Positions 48,051 to 61,171 are shown, numbered from the stretch's first letter. The stretch is 64,000 nt of DNA from Citrus sinensis (GCF_022201045.2 NC_068561.1:23442501-23506500); one strand, 5' to 3'. Program-made: numbers and translations. The notes: generated by a model not told the origin, from the sequence alone.

Positions 48051-48097
48051 CAAAAGAGTTTCTTGGTGCGTCTTTGTTTGAGTCCCAGTTTCTTTTT
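48051..48097 (-). other. Predicted non-coding first exon of the MADS-box gene
   Basis: Ends ...AACTCTTTTG before a GTGAGTTT donor (48043-48050 on the minus strand). The matching acceptor TTTTGTCAG lies nine bases before the MADS ATG. The 5' limit is placed about 30 bp from the TATA box. Inferred from signals only. Confidence 0.5.
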
Positions 48098-48126
48098 GGA
48101 AAGGCGGTGGGAGTACGTGTAGAAAG

Positions 48127-48134
48127 TATTTATA
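48127..48134 (-). promoter_or_regulatory. Probable TATA box of the MADS-box gene
   Basis: Minus-strand TATAAATA in ACTCTATAAATACTTTC, about 30 bp before the predicted first exon. Confidence 0.6.
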
Positions 48135-48870
48135 GAGTTAAAAAAGAATCATTTTTCAATTAGGAATCAGAAGCTTACACAGGAAGATACTTGTTAAATC
48201 AAATAGGAAACTAGCAATCAGTTTCCAAATATTATTGAAATACCTATTCCTACTTTAAATTTTATTGTGATAACGGGAAACAAAATCTAACATCTATTAA
48301 TTAAGGCTACGTCAAGTATGGTCTAATTAATTACGGGAAATTTTTCTTTTTCTTGAAAAAGAATAAAGAAAAAACTATTTAATTTGTTCAAAATAATTTC
48401 AATTTGGAACCAAGCAATTAAAAGCGTATTATTCAGATTATAGTTTATAACAGTGTCAGCCAGAAAAATATTGATCTGTTAATTATTTTTTAAAGTACAT
48501 AAATAGGGAAACTGTATAAATGTATAATAAACAGTTAACCCTCCAAAAATTATTGTTATCCGAAAAATTATTTACAAGGGAATCGAGAAAAAATGTGCCA
48601 GGAGCACATTATATAATACATTATATTACACTATCCAGTATTATTCCAAGTTCTTTTCCAAACTTGACATTCATTCATCAGTTTCCAGGAGCCAAAACGA
48701 AGTAATAAGAAGTTGTACGAGTAATGAAAGATAACCACCCAATTGATAAATACTACATCACTGGAGATAAAAAAAACTTGAGATACTATTTTGAAAGTGA
48801 GTACTGTTGAACAGATAAATTATTAAAGAAATCAAGCCCTGCAAAAGCAGAAAAAAACTCTTTTTTTGCA
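48135..48870. other. Intergenic between the MADS gene and the phosphatase gene
   Basis: AT-rich, contains the MADS promoter on its left and presumably the phosphatase 3'UTR on its right. Nothing else recognised. Confidence 0.45.
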
Positions 48871-51800
48871 CTATCGTCTCCCAGTTTCTACATCGTTCAC
48901 CAAAGAATTGGAGTCAGAAACAGATTGTAAACCCAAAAATCCGGTATTATTTCTTTCATGTTGTTCATTAACAACCTCAGACAGCATGGTCTGTGCAGTG
49001 TGTGGATTCACAGGACTACCTTCTGGAATACTTTCACACTCCCTCAAAAATCGAAAGTATGCATAAGGTCCCCAACCTAAAAACACAGAAGTGCCCTTTC
49101 AATTATGAAAGAAACTGAAAGAAAATCAATTAAAGTAATCTATTTTAACCAGTATGATAATGATAGGCGCATTGAGCTTATGAGCTGACATGCCTGCTTC
49201 AGATGGGAAATTCAGGATCCCCAATATCTTTTAGGAAGTCGGGAAGGGGAAGGCATATGTGGACATCTCAAGATGTGTTAAGTGTCAACATGCGATTCAA
49301 ACTACCCCGCATGAAAACATTTTCTTTGCGCAAGGTCCAATGCAACCAATAAGCATATCCCTATTATGGGTGTGTTTGGGAGTGAGGTGCTGTAGTTTTT
49401 AAGTTGCAGCTGCTATGTAGTAAAAGTCTGTAGAGTAAAAGCCCTAGCTTTTAAACTGCTTAGCTATCAAATTTCAGCTATAAGGTGTAACCAAACACCT
49501 TGGCAGCTGGGCTTTAGCAGCCTAGCTGTCTCACATCATTCCCAAACACACTCTATGTAAGATTGAGATTATAGGCATCCATTATTAAATGGAAATAGAG
49601 TATGGCAATGCAAGTCTGGGTAACAGTATCCACATCCCAAGTGACAACCAAGAAGCTCTAGTAATATATCATGCCACTTAGATAAAGATATGGATACCTC
49701 TAAAACAATTGTTGGAAAGTACAGGGTAAACTAAGTGATGTAGTCAGCCCATTTCTACGAAAATTCTTCCTTGACTTTAATCTCCTAGGCAGTTCCAACA
49801 ATGTGGAATGCTCACCTACCATTTCCAGATTTTACCTTATCATAACCAAGGGAATTGTTTCAAATGCTCGGACATACCTTCAGCATGATATGGCGGTGGG
49901 AAGAACTGCAAATAGCAAAATGTAGCCACTACGAGTCCTGGAAATTTTTTTTTTAAGTCAACGAATTTATGCATCAGATATTCAGATGGACAGCCAGTCT
50001 ATCAATTTCCACTAATATTAGCAAATATATGGCACACACCAAGCAAACCTCCAGCAAAGACATCCTGCCAGTGGTGCCAGTAGTCATCAACTCGAGAAAT
50101 GCCAACAAGAGATGCAAAAAGTAGAGGAAGAAAGACAAGGCACAATTTTGCAACATGGCCTCTGCGGTCAAATGCTTTTATTTTTCCAGATATGTACAGT
50201 GATAGGAAACCCAAACCAGCAAATGACCCTGAAAAACAAATCCAATTATTCCATAAAGATAACAAGTCTATCAAACAATTGACATAACTCTGGTATTTGA
50301 GTTTATCTGATTTATTTCTTTATCTTCTACTACTAAAATTCCCTTAAATTTGATTGAGATATAATAGCTTCTTTACCCTTTCACATAAGATAAACATCTC
50401 TTAGCCATAAAGAATTAATGAACTTACATGAAGTATGTCCGCTTGGAAAGCTCTTATGCCCTTCATTTACAACATGTTTATCACCATGACATATGACATT
50501 ATTGAATTGATCGTATACCTAACATGCAAAGAGTTGTTAAATGAAAAACTTCAACAATATGACATGACATGAAGCTCCAGCAAAAAGCTTATCACACAAA
50601 AGCAGGAATCAGATAATTGCACAATGAGTGAAGCATACAGCTATTCCATCAGGAAAGCAACGCCAAAAGAAGTTCGGTCTGGGCCGACCGACTGCTATTT
50701 TTATTGCATCCGTAATAACTCCAGTCACTAGAACAGAGTAAAAGAGGCCTGCCCCAGCAAAAAAAGTTTCCGTCATCAGGTCAGCATGTTATGATAGCTG
50801 CTACAGCTGTCCTATAAAGGGGAAGAAAAAAAAATTAAAGAAGAAACTCTAAAGTAGCCAAAAGAGGTTATCACCTAATATGGCATGATGAAGATCGTAT
50901 ACATCCCTCCTATGGTAGTAGACAATAAGAAATATTATAACGGGCACCAGAACTGCATACAGCTAATGAGACACAAAAGAAGGAAAAAAGGCCATTATTA
51001 TCAAAAAGTAAACTCATAAAGCTACTTCCTTTAACAATTAATAAAGGCAGTCCATAGGGAACCAACCGGGACAGCCCAAACAGGTACTGTATTATTTTTG
51101 AAGGGGTATTTAAGATCAGTCATCATATCTTTCCCAACAAAGCGGTAGAATGGATTGATGGCATTGAGGATGACATCCATCACAACAAGAAACAAAAATA
51201 TCAGCCAATCATGCATGTGTTTCCTTGCCACTACAACTCCATGGGACCTCAAAGTGTGTGAACCAAACTGCACATCCATCGTTCTGCACTGCTTGAAATT
51301 TTTATGGCCAAAATGAAATTCAGAGTAATTAGAAAAGCTTGTATTCAGTGATAGAAAAATTTGGAAGAATACATGACCGGTGCAATCCAGCTATTCGGAT
51401 TGTATCTTTCCTTAAATTGATTCTCCCTATAATTTAACTTTTTATAGTTTCATCAGTTGTCCAATTAGATGCAAAAGTGAGTCTTTGTGAAAACATTAAA
51501 AGCGTGTGCTCTCTTTTTAATATCTTCTTATGCAAAGGTTGCCTGGTTATGCCATCTTATGTTCAATCTTCTTTTTACTTTTTCAAACTATAAAAAAGTA
51601 TTAAGTAATCCTAAAACATCTTGTATCTAGCAAACTTATTCAGATATCTATATGACACATTACCCTGTGACACAAACAAAAATCAAATTGAAGGCCTTTA
51701 ACTTGTTAAAAACAAAAATATAGAAGAAAACCAGTACCTCTTCGTTCCAATGTTCTATCAGTAGAGATTCAGCTCCAGGAAACCAATCATTACTAATTGT

Positions 51801-52756
51801 AGAAATGGGCAGCCTCCGGCATATATCATCCTAGAAAATCACCCACAAAGATGAGGTTAACATCACAATTCATTTTCAATATAAAGCAATGCGTTCATAA
51901 CCCTTTGGATGAATTTAGATATATAATCTTTTTAACTAGAATTGGAAATAACAATCATCAACATCTGATATCTAATTCATCTCAAATGCACTCTCAGTAG
52001 CAAAATCGATAGTCAAAACCAGAAAAGGTACTCACAAGAAGAAAAAAACAATACCCACAACAAAAATATCTATCCTTCATATTTTCTCTAATATGATACA
52101 AATTCCAATAAAATAACGTCTGAAAAACCTGAAAATGGAGAATCGCTGACCTGAAAGATGCCGGACAAATTTCTAACACAAGAAAGAGAACGCAAATCCC
52201 ACCAAGGCATTGTATGAATCAATCAAAGAAACAATAAATAATAACAATTATGCAAGCAATATCCAAGTTTATTGACATCAAAATATATCCCAGAAAGTTG
52301 CTGAATGCTGATAGGAAGTTTCTTGTTGTTTGGCTTCACACCACATTTACATAAAAAAGAGTTGAATCCAAACAAGTTTTACTGCAGAAGTTTAAATTTC
52401 TTTATCGAGAAAGAGACAAATGTGGCATTTTGGAAGCGCTTTTGCAAAAAGTCATTTTCAGAAAAGCGCTTCCTGGAGAAGCAGTTATGTTATAGATTTG
52501 AAATTGACTTGGCGTGTATGTTTCCAGACAATAAAGTATAAAAATTTAAACTTTTTTTTTAAACCTAAGACAACCTTTCAAGAAGTCTCACGTCCAAACA
52601 CGTCCTAAAGCATATACATAAACTGAAAAAAAAAAAAAACAAAAAAAACAAAGACACAGGAAAACAGATTCTGTAAAATTACCGGAAGCTAATTCCGGTG
52701 GGGTTTTCGACTTTGCAGTTGAACCAAAAAGGCGATGCCAACGTTCTGAGACCCAT
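48871..52756 (-). CDS. Lipid phosphate phosphatase, PAP2 family (10 exons, 384 aa with N-terminal extension)
   Basis: Minus-strand exons: 52683-52756, 52151-52172, 51738-51830, 51067-51288, 50875-50962, 50639-50748, 50428-50518, 50228-50040, 49937-49878, 49076-48871. All are GT/AG and in frame. The enzyme removes phosphate from phosphatidic acid or diacylglycerol pyrophosphate in membranes. Catalytic motifs: KIAVGRPRP (C1), PSGHTS (C2), [12 protein letters not shown] (C3), among about six hydrophobic helices. The core begins [14 protein letters not shown]; the LPP1-like [15 protein letters not shown] and GWGPYAYF are clear. The first three exons add [15 protein letters not shown] ... [18 protein letters not shown], a possible plastid-targeting leader. 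Alternatively translation starts at 51279, giving 318 aa. The 22-bp second exon is unusually short but needed for the frame. Confidence 0.9.
49368..49553. mobile_element. Tourist-like MITE, 186 bp, in a phosphatase intron
   Basis: Ends GGGTGTGTTTGGGAGTG and CATTCCCAAACACACTC are inverted repeats, flanked by TAT on each side (49365-49367, 49554-49556). The interior is rich in AGCTG-type repeats. It sits in the last intron and leaves the exons intact. Confidence 0.78.
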
Positions 52757-55700
52757 TTTATACTTGCGAAAACGAAAGATTCAGAGAGGGCTAGGCTCTG
52801 AGTTATGCTCTGTCGTTTTAACCGCCTTGATTTGAAATCGTCAAGATGAAACCTCAGTGCCAGCGAGGTTAATATTGCAATTCATAATTCTGATTTACTA
52901 TTTTTAACCTTCTGAAAAACGTGTTAAATGTAACCCATCCAATTTTTTTTTTTTTGATACACTTATATATTACAATCATGAAATTTACAATTAAAAATTT
53001 ATCTAGACTTATCTGAATAATTTTATTACAGTACTGTCTGAATATCAATATTCACTAAATTGAAGGGAGATTTATCCTCACTATTATTAAAAGAAAATCA
53101 ATCATACCTTAATGTGGGGGAGTCAGTTAACTCCTATTTTATAGAGAGACAAGTCCCAACGATGACCCTGCGCTGGGACTTGAACCCATGCCCTCAAAAT
53201 TGAAAGTTGAATCTAATGAGTCAAATGTGAATTAAATTGTAATTTTTTTAATTTTTGATATTTAATTAATTTTGTGTCTATTGTCCACAAATTGTATTTT
53301 AATTTTGAACTGAAAGAAAGCTGGAAATTAACTCATTCGACGCCTTAATTTTAAAGAGCGATAATTAAAATAAGGGTACGCCTGTGTTGCAACATACAAT
53401 AACTTTTGTCTTTTTGTATTTGATTACATTACATCACCTTATATTTTCTGTAAAATTCAATAGGAACTAAAAGTTATAAATTTTTACATATAAATCCATT
53501 TTTAGAATAAAATGACATTTGAAAAGAATTTTAATTTATTATTGTTATTATTAATATCATTATTATTATATAAGATTATTGCTATTAAATTTTATTATTT
53601 TAATTATTATTATTTATGATTATTACTGTCATTATTATTATTAAAATTTATTACTTTTATTATTTTAATTGTTATTATACCGTAATTAATTCATTATTAT
53701 TAATATTTATCTTGTTATGATTAAAATTAATGTTATTATTAAAATATATTAACTTTTTTATTTTAATTATTGTTGTTATTATTTTTATTAATAATAATAT
53801 TATTAAAACTTATTAATAATTTTTATTATTTTAATTATTATCATTATTAATATTATTATTTCAGTTAATTTTGTTGTTGTTATTATTATTATTGTTAAAT
53901 TTTATTAATTTTTTGTTTTAATTAACATTATTGTCATAATTATTATTTTTAGTTTTATTATTATTATTGTTTTAATTATAATATATACAAATAATATTAG
54001 GGACACAATTAACAAAAGGCATTTTAAGAACTTATAATAGTTTATTCCAATTATAAAATAAAGTAAACACATCAATGAGAATGTTGTTCATTCCGATTCC
54101 GATTCCTTATTACGATTCTAGCTCATTTTTATTCTTATTTAATAAACGCACCATTAGAATGTGCTTAGAACATAGTATTGTATATTGTTATAATATTGTT
54201 CACATTAATTTATTACTTACCTATGTTTGGAAGTTTTAAAAGTTAGATTGTGGTCAATTATATAATTCACTACAATGTGCTAAATTTTGTCTTAATAGAA
54301 ACGTTAAATATATTTAAATTATATTTTTATTTTTACTATAATAATTATAATATTAAAAATAAATTATATTATATTATATTATAATATTATTTTATTTTAT
54401 TATATCATATTATATTTATATATTAATAATTAATATAAAAATAATAATTAAAGATAATTTTTAATAAATTTACATAATGAGAGTAGATTTAGAAATTATA
54501 GTAATAATTAAAAAATATGAAATATTTATGAATTTGTAGAATAAATAAACGTATTTATCTTTATGAAGTTAGGACGCAAACATAAGCTTTATTTTATATT
54601 TAACGAGTTGTGGCTCTTATAAACTAGTATTGAATCATGCATTGTAATTGCATAATATCAATAATAAAAGTCATCTTAAATTTCCTAGTTCTTATTCATA
54701 TCATTTAACAACTAAACCAATAAATAAAATAATAATTATTATATTTTTTCCTGACATTTCACAAAACAAGGGGGATTGCAATGAAAATAACCTAAATAAA
54801 TACACTCTGCCGTTGGATTTGCTTTTACCATTCTTGTCTTGGATCCAATGGTTAAATTACAAAATGACAAAAGAAGTGGTATATTGTAACTGTTGCAACA
54901 TAGGCGGACCCTTAAAATAAATATAAAAATCTGAATGTAAAATAAAATAAAATAAAAATAAGTGTTGACTTCACGAGTGGGTAATTTTTAAAAATCTCCT
55001 ATGAGGTTTGGACTTGTTGCAAGTAGATGGTGAGAATTTGTTTATTTGTAAAAAATCTCATACTGTCAGTTAACTTTAACATTGACCGTTAGTTGACTAT
55101 ACAAAAACAATATTACTCTTAACAATAATTTGTAGACGGAAATAACTAAAAAAAAAATAAAATTATTGGCTATTTTACCCTCTTTAAATTATTGATATTT
55201 TCTTAAAGTTCCTACAAAAAAGATAAAATAAAAAATTTAAAAAATCCTCTTTAAATTATTGATATTTTCTTAAAGTTTTTATAAAAAAGATAAAATTAAA
55301 AACTTGAAAATAAAATAGTTATAATCTTTATCTATGATATTATAAATATTTAAAATTGACAAGGATAAAATTATGAAAAAATAAGATTTGTACTTTTCGC
55401 GTCAATAATTTTAATTTTTTTTAGTTATTTTCATCTATAAATTGTTATTAAAGGTACTATTATCTTTGCACAGTTAATTAACGGTTAATATTAAAATTAA
55501 TTGATAATAAAAAAATTTTTACAAATAAATAAATTCTTACCATCTATTTACAACAAGCCCAAACCTCAGGGGAGAATTTTAAAAATTACCCCTTCACGAG
55601 TATTGCGGTGAGATTCATGTTCACATGCAGCAAAAGCTTGTCCTACAAAAAGCCCAAACCGTATAAATACCGGTCCCACTGATAATTAATATTCTTACAC

Positions 55701-55955
55701 GTAAGCGTGTTCATTCATTCGCCCAAATCCAACGATGATGACGTGGTAATTTCCCACGCATCTTCCTGCCACGTGTGACTCGCATCTCAAAAACACCCCA
55801 TTAAAGCAATTAAGCAAAAGCTTCCAGCTTTACTCACCGCCGCAATATTAAAAGGATATAATTCAAGGCTTGAGGCCTTCAGTTACAGTAAAAGTGAGCC
55901 TCTACAGGAAAGAATCATCTTGGATCTGGCATCTGCCGCCGCAGCAGCAGCAGCA
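52757..55955. other. Intergenic, very AT-rich, between the divergent phosphatase and PB1 genes
   Basis: 53540-54000 is a degenerate ATT/TTA-rich low-complexity block. Elsewhere only unsupported short ORFs (54648-54920). A 55-bp direct repeat around TTTAAATTATTGATATTTTC occurs at about 55180-55235 and 55245-55300. The right end is the PB1 gene promoter. Confidence 0.5.
55663..55775 (+). promoter_or_regulatory. Promoter elements of the PB1-domain gene: TATA-like box and G-box
   Basis: GTATAAATACC lies at about 55661-55671. A palindromic G-box in GCCACGTGTG (core 55770-55775) and an ABRE-like TGACGTGG (about 55737) follow. The TATA-like box is nearly 290 bp before the ATG; a weaker ATTAAAAGGATATAA at about 55847 is an alternative. 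bZIP/bHLH regulation is an inference from the G-box. Confidence 0.4.
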
Positions 55956-57767
55956 ATGGAGCCTCCGTCGCCCGTGTCTCAGCCAACAGTCGGCAAGATC
56001 CGGTTGATGTGCAGCTACGGCGGCCACATCGTCCCTTTACCCCACAAGAAATCTCTTTTCTACTCCGGCGGTGACACGCGCATTATCACCTTCCCCGCCG
56101 CCAGCACCGCGTCGCTTTCCGCATTTTCAGCCCATATGGCAGCTGCCCTTCACGTCAGCAATCCTTTCAATCTCAAGTACCAGCTCCCTCTCCACGACCT
56201 CGACTCTCTCATCTCTCTTTCTTCCGATGACGATTTGCAAATTTTCCTCGAAGAGTTCCATCGCCCTTCCCCTGCGCCCGCCCGCATCAGATTATTCCTC
56301 TTTTTTAGTAAACAACCACTCGGGTATTCTACGAGTCAGCCCGTGTCCTCATTGAAGACGACTCAGTGCGGGTTGACTCATCCCAAGACGGAGAGTTGGT
56401 TTGTGGATGCTTTGAAGAGTGCGAAGATGATGCAGAAAGGAGAGATGGTTGGATTTTGTGGGGACGGTCAAAGTGACGGTCAAAGTGGTGGGCTTTGTGG
56501 GCAAGAGTCTATGATGTTGGAAACGACGTCGTCATTTGGTTCTTCGTCGTCTTCGGTTTCGTTCTCAAATTTGCCACCTATCATGGCTTCTGGTGATGAA
56601 AATGTGAGTGCTTTGCAGGAAAACAGGACCAAGTTGCCTTCAGCTGATTCCACCGCAAGGTATTGATGTTATTTTTCTTTCTCTTGTTTTCGTTCATTTC
56701 ATTGTGTTTAATTTGTTGTTTTATCTCAACTTGGATGACTAAATAAGATTTACTTGGTGACTATAGTTTTGAGCGTGGTAAATGGTTCATTTGTTTTCAT
56801 ATGGTCTGTCTCTTGAATCAAATAGAGGGGGGAAAAAGTGCAATTCCTTTTGCGTAATGTTTTTAGAGTTTTGAATCGCATAATTGATTGCATAATTTCT
56901 TTGGCCAGTGATATTAGTAGTGTGGCGAGTGCCATTTCCCACAGACAGACTGGATGTTACCAAGACCCAACTGTTCATGTTACTGCATTGGAAAATAAGT
57001 CTTCTTTGAATCCTTTTGAATCACCAGATATTACTGCCTCAGAGGTGCGGACTCATAAAGCAGTTCAAGTTTCTGGCTATCCGTTATCTTCACAGTTGGA
57101 TCAGCTGCAGCGACAACAAGCGCAATTTGTACCCATGGACACCCATTTTATACATCAGAACCCTGCCGGTGCTTTTCCTACTGCACCTTACTACCCGGTG
57201 TACAATACACCTCCACATCAGCCACAGCCACAGCCACACTATCTGCCAAATCAAGCATACCCAGTGTATCTTGTGCCAGTTGGGCAGAGCCAAATTTATG
57301 ATTCATCCGCTCAATATGGCTGCAAAGACTCTCTGCCAGTTGTAACTGGTCGGCCTCCATTGCATCCAAATTCTACGTTGATCTCTTCCCAAGTAACTTA
57401 TAAGGAGGCTACACCTGCTCCACCAATACCTGAGTTTGTCTCACAAGCTTATAGAACAACCCCAGTGGCAAATTCACTTGTCCATGTAGCATATAATGAA
57501 AATAAGCAACAGAATATGACTGTCCCGCAAATGCATAATCAACCTCAGCTATTTGGTGTTGCTCCACGAGAAACTGCTAACTATGGCAATGAACATGATG
57601 ATGACTCTGTCCGGGCCCAAATATACAAATCTCAACCGCCACCGCCCACATTGCCTTCTCAATACCAGACCATGACGCAAGCTACAACGGTGTTACTTTC
57701 AGAGGCTTCAGCACAGCTACATATGGACAACATAAAGCAGCAGGTTAGAGCCTCACAGCCACAATGA
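55956..57767 (+). CDS. PB1 (octicosapeptide/Phox/Bem1p) domain protein (2 exons, 520 aa)
   Basis: Exons 55956-56659 and 56909-57767, GT/AG intron in phase 2, joining TAR|SDISSV... ; total 1563 bp. The start is the ATG at 55956 (MEPPSPVSQPTVGKIRLMCS); the frame upstream is open but begins with TTG. The PB1 domain spans about residues 14-105, with the invariant Lys in GKIRLMCSYGGHIVP, a RIITFPA strand, and the acidic SSDDDLQIFLEEF that forms the partner-binding OPCA patch. The rest is low complexity: Ser-rich, then Gln/Pro-rich (PPHQPQPQPHYLPNQAYPVY). No kinase domain, matching the kinase-less Arabidopsis PB1 proteins of unknown function. Role in protein scaffolding inferred from PB1. Confidence 0.93.
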
Positions 57768-58875
57768 TTCTGCAGTTCATAAAGAGACAATTTTGGTTGT
57801 GGGGTCATGGTACCTTCAATACCTTTTTCTTGGTTTCTCATTTGGGAGGTTGCAGGGGTTGTCTGCCCTATATAAGCCGAAAATTTAGCTGCTGCCTTCT
57901 TTTTCTTTGTCGTCTTTCACTGTTTTATTTTCCTGCTGTTGTTTGCTTTAAGTGTTTTGACATTATATACTGAAAGTTCAATAAAAATGTGTGTTTCAAG
58001 CATCAGTTTCTAAGTTTATATCTGATATATGCATGCTACAACTGCTGTGATAGCTCTCATGATGGCTGATGGTTAAGGTTTGGGTGTTTATAAAAGATCC
58101 AACAGCATGTTGCATGCCACCGCACTTTGTTATTTTCCAATCATACTTTATTTCTGTTTCTCCTCCTATGAATGTTTTGAATCTAGATTGCTTAAACATT
58201 GACTTTATTGTCTTTTTCTTTTTCTTTTTTTTTTCCCTCGTGTGAATCAAGCGGAACCAAGTTTGATGAGGAATTTGATCAGAACAGAAGTGTTTATATT
58301 TGATGGCGCCATATCTGGAGGGCTTGCAAACGCCACATGATAAGAATAGCCCGGTGGTAAATATTTGTTTCATTTGCTTCAGCTCTTCTTAGGATGAGAT
58401 TATTCAGTTTTAGTTTATCCCAGTGCTACTTAATTTTGTAATTTTTAAGGCTTCTGTTCTCCTTTCTTGTGGCTGCTGGGATTTTCTCAAGAAAACTTAC
58501 CTTTTCAAGACAGTTATAGTCTATCATAGGCCTAATGCAAGTCCCTGTGAGTGTTATTACAGCCATTATGCAATTGGCTTCTTCTAGGTTCCTACAGTAT
58601 GTATGCATCATTCATATGAGAAAGTGACCACCATTTTGGAAGCAGAATATATTAAAATTAATAAAAGTTGGAAGGGGGAGTCTGGTGCAATACAGTGGAG
58701 GGATACATTTTACATAAGTGTAGCTAGCTTAGAACATTTAAAACTTTGACTAAGAAAAAATTAACTATGTACTGTACTAATGACGACCGCAGCCGGTTTA
58801 CTGGAACAGGCTTAACTTCTTTGGTAACTTAATGTGCTGATGCACCATCCCTTATTTGCTTGTTCCACTTCTTTC
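57768..58875. other. 3' region between convergent PB1 and receptor-kinase genes
   Basis: AATAAA-like signal at 57979 (TTCAATAAAAATG) fits the PB1 gene's polyadenylation. Opposite-strand frames (57996-58373, 58426-58611) match nothing and overlap likely 3'UTR. Confidence 0.5.
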
Positions 58876-61171
58876 TCATTGATCAAATTTGGGTTCTTCA
58901 CCTTTCATGAACTGTTGTTCAGTGGAAATGTTCACTCTGTCTAAACTATCACAGACATGTCTCATAGAAGGTCTCTTATCGGGGCTCTTATGGACGCAGT
59001 CAAGGGCGATTTTGAGCACAGAAACTATCTCATCTTCCTTGTCTAGATCATGAGCCAAGAATGGATCCAAGATATCTGTCATTGGCTTTCTATCCTCAAG
59101 GATGAGCTGTATCCATTGAACTATGTTCAGTTCCATTGAACCTATCTGAATCATTGGCAACTTACCAGAAATCATCTCTATTAAAATCACTCCATATGAG
59201 TATATATCCCATTTCTGTGTTGGCTTTCTGACTTTTGAGGCTTCTGGAGCTTGATAATATGACCTGCTGGTGGTTGAATTTAAGGCTGTAAACTCATACG
59301 GAGAACTCTGTAGTGGTGTTCCAGTCGTGGATTGTTCCCAGTGGACTTCTGGTGTTTCTTCAGCTATATCAGCGAGGCGTGCAAGTCCAAAATCAGAAAT
59401 GTGGGGCTCCATGTTCTTTCCAAGCAGGATATTACTAGGCCTCAGATCTCCATGGACGTATCTTTTGGGACTGACTTCATGTAGGAAAGCTAGGCCTTTT
59501 GCAACTCCTTTTATGATTCTCAGACGATCAGACCAAGAAAGAGGTCTATAGGATATGATTCCAGCTTTCCCTGATCAGTTTTTAAGAATCAGAACTGTTA
59601 ATGAAATCAACATTGATAATATATTTGGAATGGAGGATTTTGAAGAGGAAAACAGATAAGAGGAAGTAAAGGCGATAGGATCAACTATTAAGCTGACATT
59701 GCTAAATCTTTAGGAGGCAAATATTACCATGAATTGCTGTGGCAAGGCTGCCATTGGGTATGTAATCATAGATTAGCAGCTTCTCATCAACAGACCAGAA
59801 ATAAGCTCGGAGACTAACTATATTTGGATGTCTGATCTTTCCAATTGCTTCTGCTTCAGTTTGGAACTCTTTGAACCTTTGCCAACCTCCATTTCCCAAT
59901 CTTCTCACTGCCACGGCTTCTTCATTGTTGAGAGCAACTTTATACACTATCCCAATTGTACTCTTACCAAGAAGAAAAGCTGATGCTTTTAGCAGCTGCT
60001 CGAGATCAAAATCAACCTGCGAGTCTAGTGGCACAAATTCGTACTGCTCCATATTTTCTGACATGGTATCCAAGTTATTTCTGGTGAAGCAGAAAAATTC
60101 CTTTTTAATCATCAATTTTTCTTCAAGACGGCAGCCACCAACTTTTTCACCCCACTTGCAACCAGAAGCCTTCTTGTACTGGCGGTAAAACAAGAACCCA
60201 GTTATGCAGATTCCCAGCAGCACGGCAACAGCAACGGTTGTAATAACTGCACATGAGTGATGGACTTTGCCTCCATGCCAAGATGAGTCATAAGGTAAGG
60301 GCTTAGGATATGGATGATCTGAAGTGCTTGAAGGACATGAGACTTTCAGTGGAGGGCCGCAGAGGAAAGGGTTGCCAATGAAAGCAGTTGGTCCTAAACT
60401 CAGTAGAGCTGCATTTTGGGGAATGAGACCACTAAGATTGTTGTAGGTGAGATCTACATAAACTCTTTGTGCAAGGCTTCCCAAGCATTCTGGAACAGAA
60501 CCATTGAAGAGATTGTGAGACAAAGCAAGAACATGTCTCAGTCTTGATAAGTTGGCAATGTCATTGGGGATCAAACCACTTAGGTTGTTGAAGGAAAGGT
60601 CGAGTTTCTGAAGGGCAGTTAAATTGGTTGCGAAACCATCTGGAAGAGGGCCTGTGAAGCTGTTTTGATTCAGGACGACTGTCTTGAGTCTCTTGCATTG
60701 GACTATTGAAGAAGGGATTGAGCTACTGAATGAATTCTGCGATAGATCCAAAACTTGTAGGTACTTGAGCTTACCTATCTGCATTGGAACTGGCCCAGAA
60801 AATGAATTTCCTGAAAGGATCAAGCTTTGTAGATTGGATGCATTGAAGAGCTCGACTGGCAAACTTCCAGAGAAGTTGTTGTTCCTGAGGTTAACACGGC
60901 CAATTGCAGAGAGACTTCCCAGATCAGCAGGTATAAACCCTGTGAGTTTCTTGTTTGGAATGATAAGGGAAAAGACTTGTCCTTCTCTGCATGTAATTCC
61001 ATTCCATGAACATGGGTCTTCGTTTGAGTTGTTCCAGTTGTTGCCTTCTGGGAAGTTTCTTATGGCTTGTTTGAAGGACAGAAGAGCCAGTCCTTCATCA
61101 TTTGCAGAACCCATGAGAGCAATATAGCTGAGTATCAGTAAAACCAAAGAAACTGATGGTAATAAAAACAT
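58876..61171 (-). CDS. LRR receptor-like kinase, ZAR1-type, probable pseudokinase (2 exons, 712 aa)
   Basis: Minus-strand exons 59728-61171 and 58876-59570, phase 1, 2139 bp. Signal peptide [23 protein letters not shown]-type [10 protein letters not shown], then about six to seven leucine-rich repeats ([18 protein letters not shown] etc.), a transmembrane helix ([21 protein letters not shown]) and a kinase domain. It resembles the plant ZAR1/At2g01210 group. Catalytic residues are odd: the VAIK lysine is Arg (AVAVRRL), the HRD Arg is Gly and the following Lys is Arg (VHGDLRPSN), while DFG is kept (DFGLARL) and APE remains (QAPEASK). Such kinases usually signal through binding, not phosphorylation. 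TATA-like CATATAAAGT at 61304-61313 lies about 140 bp upstream. Confidence 0.93.

Noticed and set aside
52305-52618. Possible MITE in phosphatase intron 1 (palindrome around AAGCGCTT)
   Set aside because: Internal palindrome seen, but no matching terminal repeats or target duplication.
53140-53200. tRNA- or SINE-like B-box wording (GGGACTTGAACCC)
   Set aside because: No matching A box or cloverleaf could be drawn around it.
53540-54000. ATT-rich block that could be read as a repeat array or matrix attachment region
   Set aside because: Degenerate low-complexity sequence with no fixed unit; function cannot be supported from sequence alone.
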